Of a stretch of DNA of 64,000 nucleotides, positions 34,794 to 44,031 are shown in pieces (position 1 is the first letter of the stretch; each line of letters starts with the position of its first letter). The DNA lies in the NCBI GenBank assembly GCA_026710155.1, contig JAPORQ010000006.1:62001-126000 (forward strand), written 5' to 3'. Origin of the DNA: Paracoccaceae bacterium (GTDB lineage Bacteria; Pseudomonadota; Alphaproteobacteria; Rhodobacterales; Rhodobacteraceae). A program made the position numbers and the translations under genes. The notes beneath the pieces are model-generated. The model saw only the letters and a program-made list of their open reading frames with translations. It made no database searches and was not told where the DNA came from.

Positions 34794-36620
34794 ATGGCAG
34801 AAGATAAGCCAAGAGATTTTATCAACAATCTACCTAAAATTTATGGGATGTACACGGGTGGTTTCATCGTGTTCATTATCATCATGGCCATACTGGAGCG
34901 ATTGGGTGTTGGTGCTAATACCATCGGCATCCTTTTCGTTGCCTTTACAGTCTTCATTTATGCAGCTATCGGATGGCTCTCAAGAACCATGAACGTTGGT
35001 GCCTATTATGTGGCAGGGCGAGAAGTGCCGCCGGTGTTCAATGGTATGGCTACCGCAGCCGACTGGATGTCGGGAGCGTCTTTTGTGGCCTTGGCCGGAG
35101 GAATTTACTTCGGTGGTCATGGATATCTGGCATTCGTTGTAGGCTGGACAGGTGGTTATGTTCTCGTTAACTCATTGATGGCTCCTTATCTGAGGAAGTT
35201 CGGTTGTTATACCGTACCTGACTTCATTGGAACCAGATACGGTGGTAACCTTGCTAGGTTCGTTGCCGTCATCATTCTGTTTGTGGCATCGTTTACCTAT
35301 GTGACAGCACAGATCAATGCTTCAGGAACCATTGCTTCCCGAGCTCTTCACATACCCTTCGAGGTTGGTGTTTGGTTTGGTTTGCTGGGTATTCTTCTCT
35401 GCTCCATGCTGGGCGGCATGAGAGCCGTTACCTGGACACAGGTTGCGCAATACATCGTCTTGATCATTGCGTATTTGGTGCCGGTTATCTGGATGTCCAA
35501 TGTCCAGGGCTTTGGTATCATTCCTCACTTCAGCTATGGTGACGCTGTTCAGCGAATTGCCGAACTGGAAACTCAATGGAATGTTGGTGCAGCTGCTACT
35601 GCCGATCCGGGAATTGGTGGAGTCAGGGTTCTGACAACCCTGCACAATGATCCGGCTGGTGGTATGGCTAGTTGGAAGTTCTTTACCCTGGCACTCTGCA
35701 TGATGACAGGTACTGCATCGCTTCCACACATTCTGATGAGGTATTTTACCACTCCATCAGTACGTGATGCCAGAAAATCCGTTTCCTGGTCACTGTTCTT
35801 CATTTTCCTTCTCTACTTCACCGCACCCGCTTTGGCTACCTTGACCAAGTTGCAGGTTCTTGATCCGAATCTTGCAACCGGTATCATTGGTGACTCCATT
35901 GCCGAGGTCCAGAGTCTTGCATGGGTCCAGAACTGGTCTGATGTCAATTTCCTTAGGGTTGTAGATGGTAATGGTGATGGTATTCTACAGGTCAATGAAT
36001 TCTTCATGCGACCGGACATCGTTGTGTTGGCCACTCCAGAAATCGCAGGGCTTCCTTATGTTATTTCCGGATTGGTTGCAGCCGGTGGTATGGCTGCCGC
36101 AATGTCAACCGCCGACGGTCTGCTTCTGGCTATTGCCAATGCACTCAGCCACGACCTTTACTACAAGATCATCGATCCGAATGCCGACACAAGAAAGCGT
36201 TTGATCGTTGCTCGTGTTCTCTTGATTGGTATCGGTTGTTTGGCTGCACTTGTTGCCAGTTTGCGTTTGACAGGAATTCTGGGTGCTGTTGCCTGGGCCT
36301 TCGACTTTGCGGCTTCAGGACTGTTCTTCCCACTTGTGCTTGGTGTTTGGTGGAAACGGGCCAATAGGGCTGGTGCGGTCGCAGGCATGATCTGTGGCTT
36401 CCTTGCCGGTTCGCTCTATCTGTATTACATCAGGTTTGCAGGTGGTGCCGAATGGTTTGGTATCGACCATCTGAGGTTTGCCATCATCGGTATGCCTGTC
36501 AGTCTGGTTGCAATGATTGTTGTAAGCCTGGCTACCGAGCCACCACCCAAGGAAATTCAGGATATGGTTGACGAGGTTCGTGATCCAACCGGTCGTGCAA
36601 TTCTCGATCAATCCCAATAA
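34794..36620 (+). CDS. Sodium:solute symporter, VC_2705 subfamily
   Basis: A 608-residue transporter with about 13 helices. Characteristic blocks are AYYVAGREVPPVFNGMATAADWMSG (given in part: YYVAGREVPPVFNG), the GFAADWMSA-like loop, LRKFGCYTVPDFIGTRYGG and AAAMSTADGLLLAIANALSHD. One soluble loop contains an EF-hand-like calcium loop (DGNGDGILQVNEFF, about residues 387-400). The operon's small subunit precedes it and a strong terminator follows. Substrate not determinable; carboxylates are likely. Confidence 0.93.
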   Translation: MAEDKPRDFINNLPKIYGMYTGGFIVFIIIMAILERLGVGANTIGILFVAFTVFIYAAIGWLSRTMNVGAYYVAGREVPPVFNGMATAADWMSGASFVALAGGIYFGGHGYLAFVVGWTGGYVLVNSLMAPYLRKFGCYTVPDFIGTRYGGNLARFVAVIILFVASFTYVTAQINASGTIASRALHIPFEVGVWFGLLGILLCSMLGGMRAVTWTQVAQYIVLIIAYLVPVIWMSNVQGFGIIPHFSYGDAVQRIAELETQWNVGAAATADPGIGGVRVLTTLHNDPAGGMASWKFFTLALCMMTGTASLPHILMRYFTTPSVRDARKSVSWSLFFIFLLYFTAPALATLTKLQVLDPNLATGIIGDSIAEVQSLAWVQNWSDVNFLRVVDGNGDGILQVNEFFMRPDIVVLATPEIAGLPYVISGLVAAGGMAAAMSTADGLLLAIANALSHDLYYKIIDPNADTRKRLIVARVLLIGIGCLAALVASLRLTGILGAVAWAFDFAASGLFFPLVLGVWWKRANRAGAVAGMICGFLAGSLYLYYIRFAGGAEWFGIDHLRFAIIGMPVSLVAMIVVSLATEPPPKEIQDMVDEVRDPTGRAILDQSQ

Positions 36621-36643
36621 ACTGGATTTTACAGAAAATCATT

Positions 36644-36669
36644 TTGGGCAGGATGCTTATCCTGCCCAA
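36644..36669 (+). terminator. Intrinsic terminator of the symporter operon
   Basis: A 10-bp perfect stem (TTGGGCAGGA / TCCTGCCCAA) with a six-base loop, followed by TTTATATT. It lies 23 nt past the symporter stop codon and 17 nt before the next gene's ATG. Confidence 0.85.
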
Positions 36670-36686
36670 TTTATATTGGATGAGAT

Positions 36687-37040
36687 ATGACAGGTACTCT
36701 AGATGCATTTCCGGCCTGGGTTTTAATTTTTGATTACATAATGGGTATGATCATGTGGACCTTGATTGGTCGCTTTGGCATGAACCTGTTCCTTCCCCTG
36801 GACAGTCCTTTTTTCTTCATGAAGGCTTTTGTAAAGATGACCGATCCCATCCTCAAGGTATTCAAGCCCGTCACACCTTCATTCCTAATCCCACCCATGG
36901 TTCCATTGTTTGTTGCCTGGTTTTTCTTCATGATCAGATTTTATCTGATGCCCTGGCTTCTGGGATATTCGGTAATGGGGATGCTCTCCTTTCCTTTGGA
37001 AAGCGAGATTGCAGCCGGGATTTACCAGATTTTTGGTTAA
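36687..37040 (+). CDS. Small YggT-like integral membrane protein
   Basis: A 117-residue protein with two or three hydrophobic segments: FPAWVLIFDYIMGMIMWTLI, a middle part with DPILKVFKPVTPSFL, and VPLFVAWFFFMIRFYL. The DP-x-L-x-x-x-KP-x-x-P pattern resembles the YggT family. Its start directly follows the terminator of the symporter operon. Similar proteins accompany DUF4212/symporter genes in other alphaproteobacteria. Function unknown. Confidence 0.65.
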   Translation: MTGTLDAFPAWVLIFDYIMGMIMWTLIGRFGMNLFLPLDSPFFFMKAFVKMTDPILKVFKPVTPSFLIPPMVPLFVAWFFFMIRFYLMPWLLGYSVMGMLSFPLESEIAAGIYQIFG

Positions 37041-37144
37041 TATACCTGCAATTAACAGTTCTTTCCTATTTTGGTGGTTTGCCTCCGGCTTTGGTGTAAT
37101 TTGGTGAGACAAATTCCCATATCAAAGTAAAACAGGAATGATGT

Positions 37145-38980
37145 ATGAACGAAGCAGTTGAATCAAAGGAATTACAAGCCAGAAAAAGCGGAATGAGAAT
37201 CCTGCGAAGGGTTACACCCTTTCTTTGGCCCAAGAACAATCTAGGCTTTCGTTTGCGGGTCGTGCTGGCACTCCTTGCACTACTAACAGCTGAACTGATC
37301 ACCGTAGGAGTACCTTTTATTTACAAGGGTGCCGTTGATTCCCTAACCAGTGGTGAAGCGATTGATATCGCGGAAGTGGTTGCCATCGGGGCTATTACCT
37401 TAACCATTGCTTACGGTGTGGCCCGGGTTATGAGTGTCTTGTTTCATGAGCTTCGGGATGTCATCTTTGCCAGGGTTGGTCAAAGAGCATTGAGAACGAT
37501 TGCCCTGGAAACGTTCAAACATATTCACAACCTTTCACTCCGATATCACATCACCCGTAAAACAGGAGGATTGTCCAGAATAGTCGAAAGGGGTGTCAAG
37601 GGAGTGGATTGGTTACTCCGTTTCGTTTTATTTTCAATTGGACCATTGATGATCCAGCTATTGATGATTTGTACGGTATTGTGGATCGTTTTGGGATTTT
37701 GGTACTTTGCAACCATTCTGATAGCAATATCCCTGTATGTGGTTTTTACGTTCAAGGTAACCGAATGGCGAGTGCAGATTCGCAGGGAAATGAACAAGCA
37801 GGATACCGATGCCAACCAGAAAGCCATTGACAGTCTCCTGAATTATGAAACAGTCAAGTACTTTGGTGCAGAAGAGAGGGAAGCACAGAGGTATGACAGT
37901 TCGATGGAGAAATTCGAAGTCGCTTCTCTGAAAACCATCTATTCCCTAGCGGCCCTCAACCTTGGTCAATCCGTAATCATTATGACGGGAACCGTAATCG
38001 TCATGCTGATGGCGGCAATCGGGGTCATGAATGGAGAGTTGTCAGTTGGTGATTTTGTATTGGTAAACTCCTACATGATTCAGGTGGCGATGCCCCTAAA
38101 CTGGCTTGGAACCGTCTATCGGGAAATAAGACAAGCCCTTATTGACATGGGAGAAATGTTTGATCTCCTCGATGTGCCCCATGAGGTCTCCGACAGTCCC
38201 GATGCCAAGCCACTGGAGATCAACGGAGGCAAGATTGAATTCAAGAATGTTTCCTTTTCCTACTATGCCAATCGCCCAATTTTGAAAGAATTTAACCTGA
38301 CCATCAATCCGGGTGAGACGGTGGCCATTGTTGGTCCGTCAGGTTCCGGCAAATCCACGATTGGAAGACTGTTGTTTCGCTTTTATGACGTAACCGAGGG
38401 GGCTTTGACAATTGACAATCAGGACATTCGAGATGTAACCCAAAGTAGTTTACATAAACAGATTGGTATTGTACCACAGGATACGGTGCTTTTCAACGAA
38501 ACCATTTTTTACAACATTGCCTATGGGCTTCCCGACCCCAGTCCAAGACAGGTGGAGGAGGCTGCAAAATCAGCCAGATTACATGAATTCATTGCTGAAT
38601 TGCCGGAGGGTTATGATACCCAGGTGGGTGAAAGGGGCCTGAAACTTTCAGGTGGAGAAAAACAGAGGGTTGGTATTGCCCGTACCTTGCTGAAGAATCC
38701 TCCAATTGTCCTGTTGGATGAAGCAACATCTTCCCTTGATACGGAAACCGAAAAGGAAATCCAGGACAGTTTCAATGAAATATCTATTGGTCGAACGGTT
38801 ATTGCCATAGCCCACAGACTCTCTACCATTGTTCATTCCGACAAGATCATTGTTCTGGAACAAGGTGAAATTGTTGAACAGGGTACCCATGAGGAATTGT
38901 TGGAGGTTCATGGCAAATACCATGCCATGTGGCATCGACAATTGGCTGATGAAGAAAGTCAGGATGAATTGAGGGCTTGA
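37145..38980 (+). CDS. ABC exporter of the Atm1/HMT1 type
   Basis: A 611-residue half-transporter: six membrane helices (about 35-320) then an ATPase domain. Walker A is GPSGSGKST, Q-loop VPQDTVLF, signature LSGGEKQRV, Walker B VLLDEATSSLD and the H-loop IAHRLSTI. The membrane domain has YHITRKTGGLSRIVERG and LLNYETVKYFGAEEREAQRY, both hallmarks of Atm1 proteins that export glutathione-linked sulfur compounds or metals. Stand-alone gene, ATG 37145. Well supported. Confidence 0.95.
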   Translation: MNEAVESKELQARKSGMRILRRVTPFLWPKNNLGFRLRVVLALLALLTAELITVGVPFIYKGAVDSLTSGEAIDIAEVVAIGAITLTIAYGVARVMSVLFHELRDVIFARVGQRALRTIALETFKHIHNLSLRYHITRKTGGLSRIVERGVKGVDWLLRFVLFSIGPLMIQLLMICTVLWIVLGFWYFATILIAISLYVVFTFKVTEWRVQIRREMNKQDTDANQKAIDSLLNYETVKYFGAEEREAQRYDSSMEKFEVASLKTIYSLAALNLGQSVIIMTGTVIVMLMAAIGVMNGELSVGDFVLVNSYMIQVAMPLNWLGTVYREIRQALIDMGEMFDLLDVPHEVSDSPDAKPLEINGGKIEFKNVSFSYYANRPILKEFNLTINPGETVAIVGPSGSGKSTIGRLLFRFYDVTEGALTIDNQDIRDVTQSSLHKQIGIVPQDTVLFNETIFYNIAYGLPDPSPRQVEEAAKSARLHEFIAELPEGYDTQVGERGLKLSGGEKQRVGIARTLLKNPPIVLLDEATSSLDTETEKEIQDSFNEISIGRTVIAIAHRLSTIVHSDKIIVLEQGEIVEQGTHEELLEVHGKYHAMWHRQLADEESQDELRA

Positions 38981-39019
38981 AGGTTTTCAAGTCCTGATTT
39001 CGAATCTGGCAGCATTTAT

Positions 39020-39521
39020 CTAAGGTATGGTTTCCAATACAAACCTCGCTCCTGCAATTTCCAACAAATCAAAGGTATTCATACAATCCAAACCGAAAGT
39101 CCCGCAGACATCAGGAATTTTAATCTTTAGTGAATTAGGCGGTGCTGGTAGCTTCTAGAGTAACCACCTTGCATTGATTAGCCATAGCATATGCTATCAA
39201 CCAATAATCTCCAGAAGCTAAAAATTTTTACTTTTCTGCATCGGGTTTGTCTAATTCATTTACCCAATTGGTAAGATTTCTCAGGTAAGGTTCTATTTCA
39301 TGGATATTTACAGGTAAAAATAGATTTTCATTTGTATTTACCCAATTAACAAATTCTTCGTCTCCATTGATTAATTCATCACGAATCCTATCAATACTTG
39401 CAATAGTACCCTGTTCATTTTGAACAACTAGCCATTCCCAAAATGCTGGACAAAACGAGAATTGGTAATATCTATTTTTTGCTTCAATAAAGACATTGGC
39501 ATCAAGAAGATACTCCGGCAT
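39020..39521 (-). pseudogene. DUF4411 (PIN-domain) toxin, broken by TAA and a frameshift
   Basis: From ATG 39521 (4 nt after the antitoxin stop) the frame reads MPEYLLDANVFIEAKNRYY and then RIRDELINGD, i.e. a DUF4411 PIN domain with its first acidic residues, but stops with TAA at 39228-39230. In the same frame beyond the stop, KFLASGDYWLIAYAMAN supplies the missing third acidic site. A single-base loss near 39137 then shifts the frame, after which IKIPDVCGTFGLDCMNTFDL and ARFVL continue to a TAG at 39020-39022. So the intact gene would have about 166 residues; the present protein lacks the last catalytic acid and is probably inactive. Confidence 0.82.
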
Positions 39522-39525
39522 CGGT

Positions 39526-40677
39526 TTAATCGATTTCACCAGCCAATTTATTGAATTGTTGTGTACTGGAAATGTCTAATAACCCAAAAGCGTCCCGGTA
39601 AAGGGTATTATTTTCCAATGTGCTGGAAATAAGTGCACTCGCAAATGTCCTGCCAACTCTGGAAAGAGTATTCGCATAAAAGTCACCACCACCCGATGTT
39701 TCCCTATTTCGTATTTTATTTATCTCAGAATCCCATAAACTTTCAAAATCAATTCTTTCGAGAAAACCTGTGTCCAACAATCTTCGAAGAATTACCAAGG
39801 TGCTCACTTTAAAATCCAAAGATAATCGTGATATGGATTTCTGGTAAGGTTCACCGATTCTGATTTTATCTTCCAATTCCTTTTTCGGTACTAGCAGTTC
39901 AGCTGCAACCTTATTGCACCATATTTCAACTTCATTATCCGCTTGGTCATTTCTCAATTCAACGTTGGATACACCGTTATTACCAAGCCATAGATGTGCT
40001 AATTCATGCGCTAAAGTGAAAATTTTCGCAGCTGTGGAGTCCACGCCGTTAATAAAAATCAATGGAGCATAGTGATCGGCAAGAGCAAAACCGCGGAATT
40101 CGTTGGGGTTTAATTTTCGATTGGTATTGTTTCGTACTATACCACTGACCATAACCATAATACCAACCTTCTCAACTTTGCTTCTGAAAAATCTGAACGA
40201 TTCTTCCTTGCTTTTGCATTCTGTTCGTAATGGAACAGAGTAGTTTATTGTTCTGGCAATCTGGTTGGCAATTTCTTCAGGGGGAATGGAAGTTTTGGTA
40301 CTGCCAATAAAATCAAATGGCTTTAACTGTTCTCTTAATGCAAACTCTTTGTACCAATCCCGTCGGAGCAAACATGCGTGGATAGTATCCAAGAGTTCAA
40401 GGCTGGGACGTTCGTACTTATTGTCGGGCAAAGTTCTGAAATCTGTTATCGGTAATTTTTCTTCAGGGGGCTTACTGCCGAAAAGATAACCGATGGGTAA
40501 ATGAACCTTTCGAGAAAATTGTTCTAATTGTTTTAGCGTCGGTTTAAGTTTTCCTTCCTCCCATTCAGGGAGTTTCTTGAAGGTACTTTTTTGGGCCAAT
40601 TCTTCCTGGGTAAAACGAGCTCTCTTTCGAGCCCATTTGATCATTTCTGGCTTAATGTTGACGCGTTGGGAGAGCAT
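39526..40677 (-). CDS. XRE-family regulator with ImmA/IrrE peptidase domain, antitoxin of the DUF4411 locus
   Basis: A 383-residue protein with an N-terminal helix-turn-helix (RFTQEELAQKSTFKKLPEWE, residues about 21-65) and a C-terminal M78 domain with HELAH (H224, E225, H228). The pair XRE-ImmA/DUF4411 is a known toxin-antitoxin arrangement. The reading frame is complete; the partner gene downstream is decayed. It is a different family member from the HigA-like ImmA protein at 859-1959. Confidence 0.85.
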   Translation of the reverse strand: MLSQRVNIKPEMIKWARKRARFTQEELAQKSTFKKLPEWEEGKLKPTLKQLEQFSRKVHLPIGYLFGSKPPEEKLPITDFRTLPDNKYERPSLELLDTIHACLLRRDWYKEFALREQLKPFDFIGSTKTSIPPEEIANQIARTINYSVPLRTECKSKEESFRFFRSKVEKVGIMVMVSGIVRNNTNRKLNPNEFRGFALADHYAPLIFINGVDSTAAKIFTLAHELAHLWLGNNGVSNVELRNDQADNEVEIWCNKVAAELLVPKKELEDKIRIGEPYQKSISRLSLDFKVSTLVILRRLLDTGFLERIDFESLWDSEINKIRNRETSGGGDFYANTLSRVGRTFASALISSTLENNTLYRDAFGLLDISSTQQFNKLAGEID

Positions 40678-41235
40678 TATTCTTATCCGAAGCCCAAAAC
40701 TAAATTACTGGGGCTCAATTCTCCTTTAAAGTATATCAGGGATATTATAAACCTGAGTGAACCATTACTTAATTTAATACCTCGTTGTTTCTGTTTGTAG
40801 TCTGCTCTAATGTTGGCGTCAATTTTAATATTATAAAGGGTATTTCATATTTCCCAAACATTCTATTATATCAACCACATACCGCGTAACAGTTCCTTTG
40901 TATCAGGATATCGCATACATGATTTTTCTTCAAATGAACCGGGTTGTGACCATGATAATCCCTGAGTTACACTTTAAAAGGAAACCCTCTAGAAAAAGTT
41001 GCAAGTCCTCGCAGGCAAGGAAATAATGTAAGAGCTGCCGATTGATCAACGAAAAGATATTGCTCCTCTAGTGGATGCTTGATGATAAGAATGATGTACA
41101 AGATTACAAGAAATAATAGGTACTCTCGGCTATTCAGGTTGGGTCAATACAGTTGTTGATAGAATAACTATGACAATATCACAAGGGGCTAAAAGGTGTT
41201 TTTATCGTTGATCATCGATAAATGTTGTGTACAGA
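40678..41235. other. Gene-free stretch
   Basis: About 560 bp, AT-rich, with the presumed promoter of the XRE gene at its left end. Short open frames show no recognisable protein pattern. No repeat or RNA was seen. Confidence 0.5.
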
Positions 41236-42393
41236 TCAGATTATCCCGACTTCCAGCCTGTCAAGTAGTTTGGCCAGAAACTGATCACACTTTGAAATCT
41301 GTTCACGGGTGATAAATTCGTCAGCCTTGTGCCCCTGTTCCATTGATCCTGGACCGCAAACGACAGTGGGAACACCCAATCTATCCTGAAACAACCCACC
41401 TTCTGTACCAAAAGCAACCTTGAAGGTATCATTCGTTCCTGTCAGGGATTTGACAAAATCCACCACGGGAGCATGCTCAGGAGTTAACAGACCCGGATAG
41501 CCGGATATTTCTTTGATTGCAATGCTTGCTTCCGAAAAATATTTCCTGTGAGATTCTGCAATCTTATCTGCTTCCACCTGCAAGTCCTTAAGGATTAACG
41601 TTGGGTTATCTTCCGGCAAGTGCCTTATCTCGAAATCCACCGAACTTGTTGCCGGGACAATATTCAGGGCTACTCCCCCTTCAATTTTGGCCGTGTGGAT
41701 TGTTGTATAGGGAATTTCATAACCAGCGTCCTGCTCTCCCGAGCTTGCCAGTTCTTGCTGCTTCGTCCTCAGCCTATCAATGAAATCACAAGCCAGATGC
41801 AATGCATTCAGGGCCTTTGGTGCCAAGGCGGAATGGCCACCCCTGCCATGACAATTGGCCTGTAGAAAGACCTTACCCTTGTGACCAGTGGCCACTTTCA
41901 GCATGGTTGGTTCCCCCACGATACAAAAAAGTGGTTTTATAGTGGAACCCACCATCATGTCCAGCAATTCTCGAACACCAATACATCCAACTTCTTCCTC
42001 ATATGAAATTGCCAGCCACAAGGGAGTACACAAGGTCCTGTCCCTGGCCTTCAAGATGGTTGCAAGGGCACAGGCAACAAAACCTTTCATGTCCGTAGTA
42101 CCACGACCGTAGAGTCTATCCCGAGTGGATGTCAATTCAAAGGGAGGAACCGACCAGTTCTGATCCTCAACCGGTACCACATCGGAATGCCCCGATAGCA
42201 AGACACCCGGCAGTTCCGGTGGCCCGACCTTGATAAGCAGGTTGGTTTTTGTTCTGTCCTGATTGTAGACCCTGGTTGTGTTTATGTCTTTTGTGCCAAG
42301 GAGCTGTTCCACATACTCTATCAGTTCCAGGTTTGAATCCTTGCTGACAGTAGGAAATCCTATCAACTTCTCCAATATATCAGTACTGTCCAT
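41236..42393 (-). CDS. argE: Acetylornithine deacetylase, M20 family
   Basis: A 385-residue zinc hydrolase removing the acetyl group in arginine synthesis. Metal and catalytic motifs: SGHSDVVPV, GRGTTDMKG, SYEEEVGCIG and GEPT; the C-terminal GTEGGLF and CGPGSMEQGHKADEF are typical of ArgE. ATG 42393 is chosen over TTG 42426, which would overlap serA. Located directly after serA on the minus strand (gap 29 nt). In organisms with ArgJ it can be dispensable; ArgJ is not visible here. Confidence 0.9.
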   Translation of the reverse strand: MDSTDILEKLIGFPTVSKDSNLELIEYVEQLLGTKDINTTRVYNQDRTKTNLLIKVGPPELPGVLLSGHSDVVPVEDQNWSVPPFELTSTRDRLYGRGTTDMKGFVACALATILKARDRTLCTPLWLAISYEEEVGCIGVRELLDMMVGSTIKPLFCIVGEPTMLKVATGHKGKVFLQANCHGRGGHSALAPKALNALHLACDFIDRLRTKQQELASSGEQDAGYEIPYTTIHTAKIEGGVALNIVPATSSVDFEIRHLPEDNPTLILKDLQVEADKIAESHRKYFSEASIAIKEISGYPGLLTPEHAPVVDFVKSLTGTNDTFKVAFGTEGGLFQDRLGVPTVVCGPGSMEQGHKADEFITREQISKCDQFLAKLLDRLEVGII

Positions 42394-42422
42394 TATTCCG
42401 ATGGGTAAAAAACATCCCTCAA

Positions 42423-44027
42423 TCAACCCTCAAGATCGAATTCCAGAGACCGAACAATATAAAACATTTCGGAATTCCTCAATTCCTCCAATACATCCTC
42501 GCCAGCAGGTGTATCCACTGACAGCAATGCAATGGCATCTTCATTTATTGCCGATCGTCCCAGGTGGAAACTGGCTATATTCACGTTGTGCCTACCCAGA
42601 ATCGTACCCATGCCTCCAATTATTCCCGGCCTGTCCTTGTTGGTCGAATAAAGCATGTATCGGGAAATGTCGGCATCAATGTAAATGCCCTTGATCTGGA
42701 TAATTCTGGGCTTGCCATCGGAGAAGACCGTACCGACGATTGACCGTGACATGTTCTCGGTTTCAACGGTCAGTTTAAGATAGGACTCGAATACTCCTGA
42801 TTTTGTCTGGCTTGTGTTGGAAATGACCAGACCCAGTTCCCTGGCACACTCTTCGGCAGACACCATGTTGACTTCAGGATTGTTTATTTTCAGCAAACCG
42901 GCAATTGCAACTGAAGAAAGTGCCTTGGTATTCATTTCTGCAATATTGCCGTCAAACAGAACATCCAGTCGGGTAATCGGCTCATCAGTCATCTGACCGA
43001 CAAAGGCTCCCAAATGATTGGCCAGATGAATCCATGGTTTCATGCGCTTCGCTTCCTTGGCCGAAATCGAAGGCATGTTAAGGGAGTGGTTTACCGCACC
43101 GTTGACAAGATAATCCGACATCTGCTCGGCAATTTGAAGGGCAACTTTTTCCTGTGCCTCTGATGTTGAAGCGCCTAAATGAGGGGTCGCAACAACGTTC
43201 GGATGTTCCAGAAGGGGATTTCCTACCGGTGGTTCAACCTCGAAGACATCCAGCGCTGCTGCAGAAACCCTTCCATCCTGCAAGGCATCATGAAGTGCCT
43301 CCTCATCAATGATTCCGCCTCTGGCACAGTTAATGATTCCGACCCCCTGCCTGGTTTTTTGCAAAGTCCTGGCATCAATAAGATTGCGGGTTTTATCCGT
43401 CAGGGGTACGTGCAGGGTTATAAAATCGGATTTGCCCAGCAAGACATCAAATTCCACCTTTTCCACACCGATTTTCTGTGCCCTGTCCCCAGTCAGGTAT
43501 GGATCGTAGCCAACAACTTTCATGCCAAGCCCCAAAGCCCTTCTGCAAACCCCGGCACCGATATTGCCGCATCCAATTACACCCAGGGTTTTACCTATCA
43601 GCTCACTGCCCATAAATCTTGACTTTTCCCATCGCCCCATTTTGGTCAAGGAACTTGCTTCAGGGATTTGCCGGGCAATGGAAAAAAGCATGGCAATGGC
43701 ATGTTCGGCCGTTGTTTCGGAATTGCCATGCGGGGTATTCATGATAACCACACCCAATCTAGTGGCTTCCCTGACATCGATGTTATCCACACCGATGCCG
43801 GCACGGCCTATGACCCTCAGATTTTCTGCCTTGGAGAGTAATTCAGATGTCACCTTGGTAGCCGACCTTACTGCCAAACCATCATAATTGTGTATGATCG
43901 AGTGCAACTCATCAATGTTTTTCCCTACCCCAGGCTGATAATCAATATCAATTCCCCACTCCTCAAAAATCTTGAGGGAAACCTCCGAAAGCTTGTCGGA
44001 TACTAGGACTCTGGGTTTTTGGTTCAT
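42423..44027 (-). CDS. serA: D-3-phosphoglycerate dehydrogenase
   Basis: A 534-residue NAD-dependent enzyme that starts serine synthesis. NAD-binding GCGNIGAGVCRRALGLGM and the catalytic His region HPNVVATPHLGASTSEAQ are clear; the protein continues with an intervening domain and a C-terminal ACT domain (about 455-534, ISRYMLYSTNKDRPGIIG), the feedback site. ATG 44027 has AAGGAT 8 nt upstream. It follows serC by 4 nt, so the two are one operon. Length agrees with the long SerA type. Confidence 0.96.
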   Translation of the reverse strand: MNQKPRVLVSDKLSEVSLKIFEEWGIDIDYQPGVGKNIDELHSIIHNYDGLAVRSATKVTSELLSKAENLRVIGRAGIGVDNIDVREATRLGVVIMNTPHGNSETTAEHAIAMLFSIARQIPEASSLTKMGRWEKSRFMGSELIGKTLGVIGCGNIGAGVCRRALGLGMKVVGYDPYLTGDRAQKIGVEKVEFDVLLGKSDFITLHVPLTDKTRNLIDARTLQKTRQGVGIINCARGGIIDEEALHDALQDGRVSAAALDVFEVEPPVGNPLLEHPNVVATPHLGASTSEAQEKVALQIAEQMSDYLVNGAVNHSLNMPSISAKEAKRMKPWIHLANHLGAFVGQMTDEPITRLDVLFDGNIAEMNTKALSSVAIAGLLKINNPEVNMVSAEECARELGLVISNTSQTKSGVFESYLKLTVETENMSRSIVGTVFSDGKPRIIQIKGIYIDADISRYMLYSTNKDRPGIIGGMGTILGRHNVNIASFHLGRSAINEDAIALLSVDTPAGEDVLEELRNSEMFYIVRSLEFDLEG

Positions 44028-44031
44028 TATT

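Noticed and set aside
41000..41090. Short coding-like string ELPIDQRKDIAPLVDA
   Set aside because: Only 16 residues before a stop and no recognisable family; cannot be supported as a gene or remnant.
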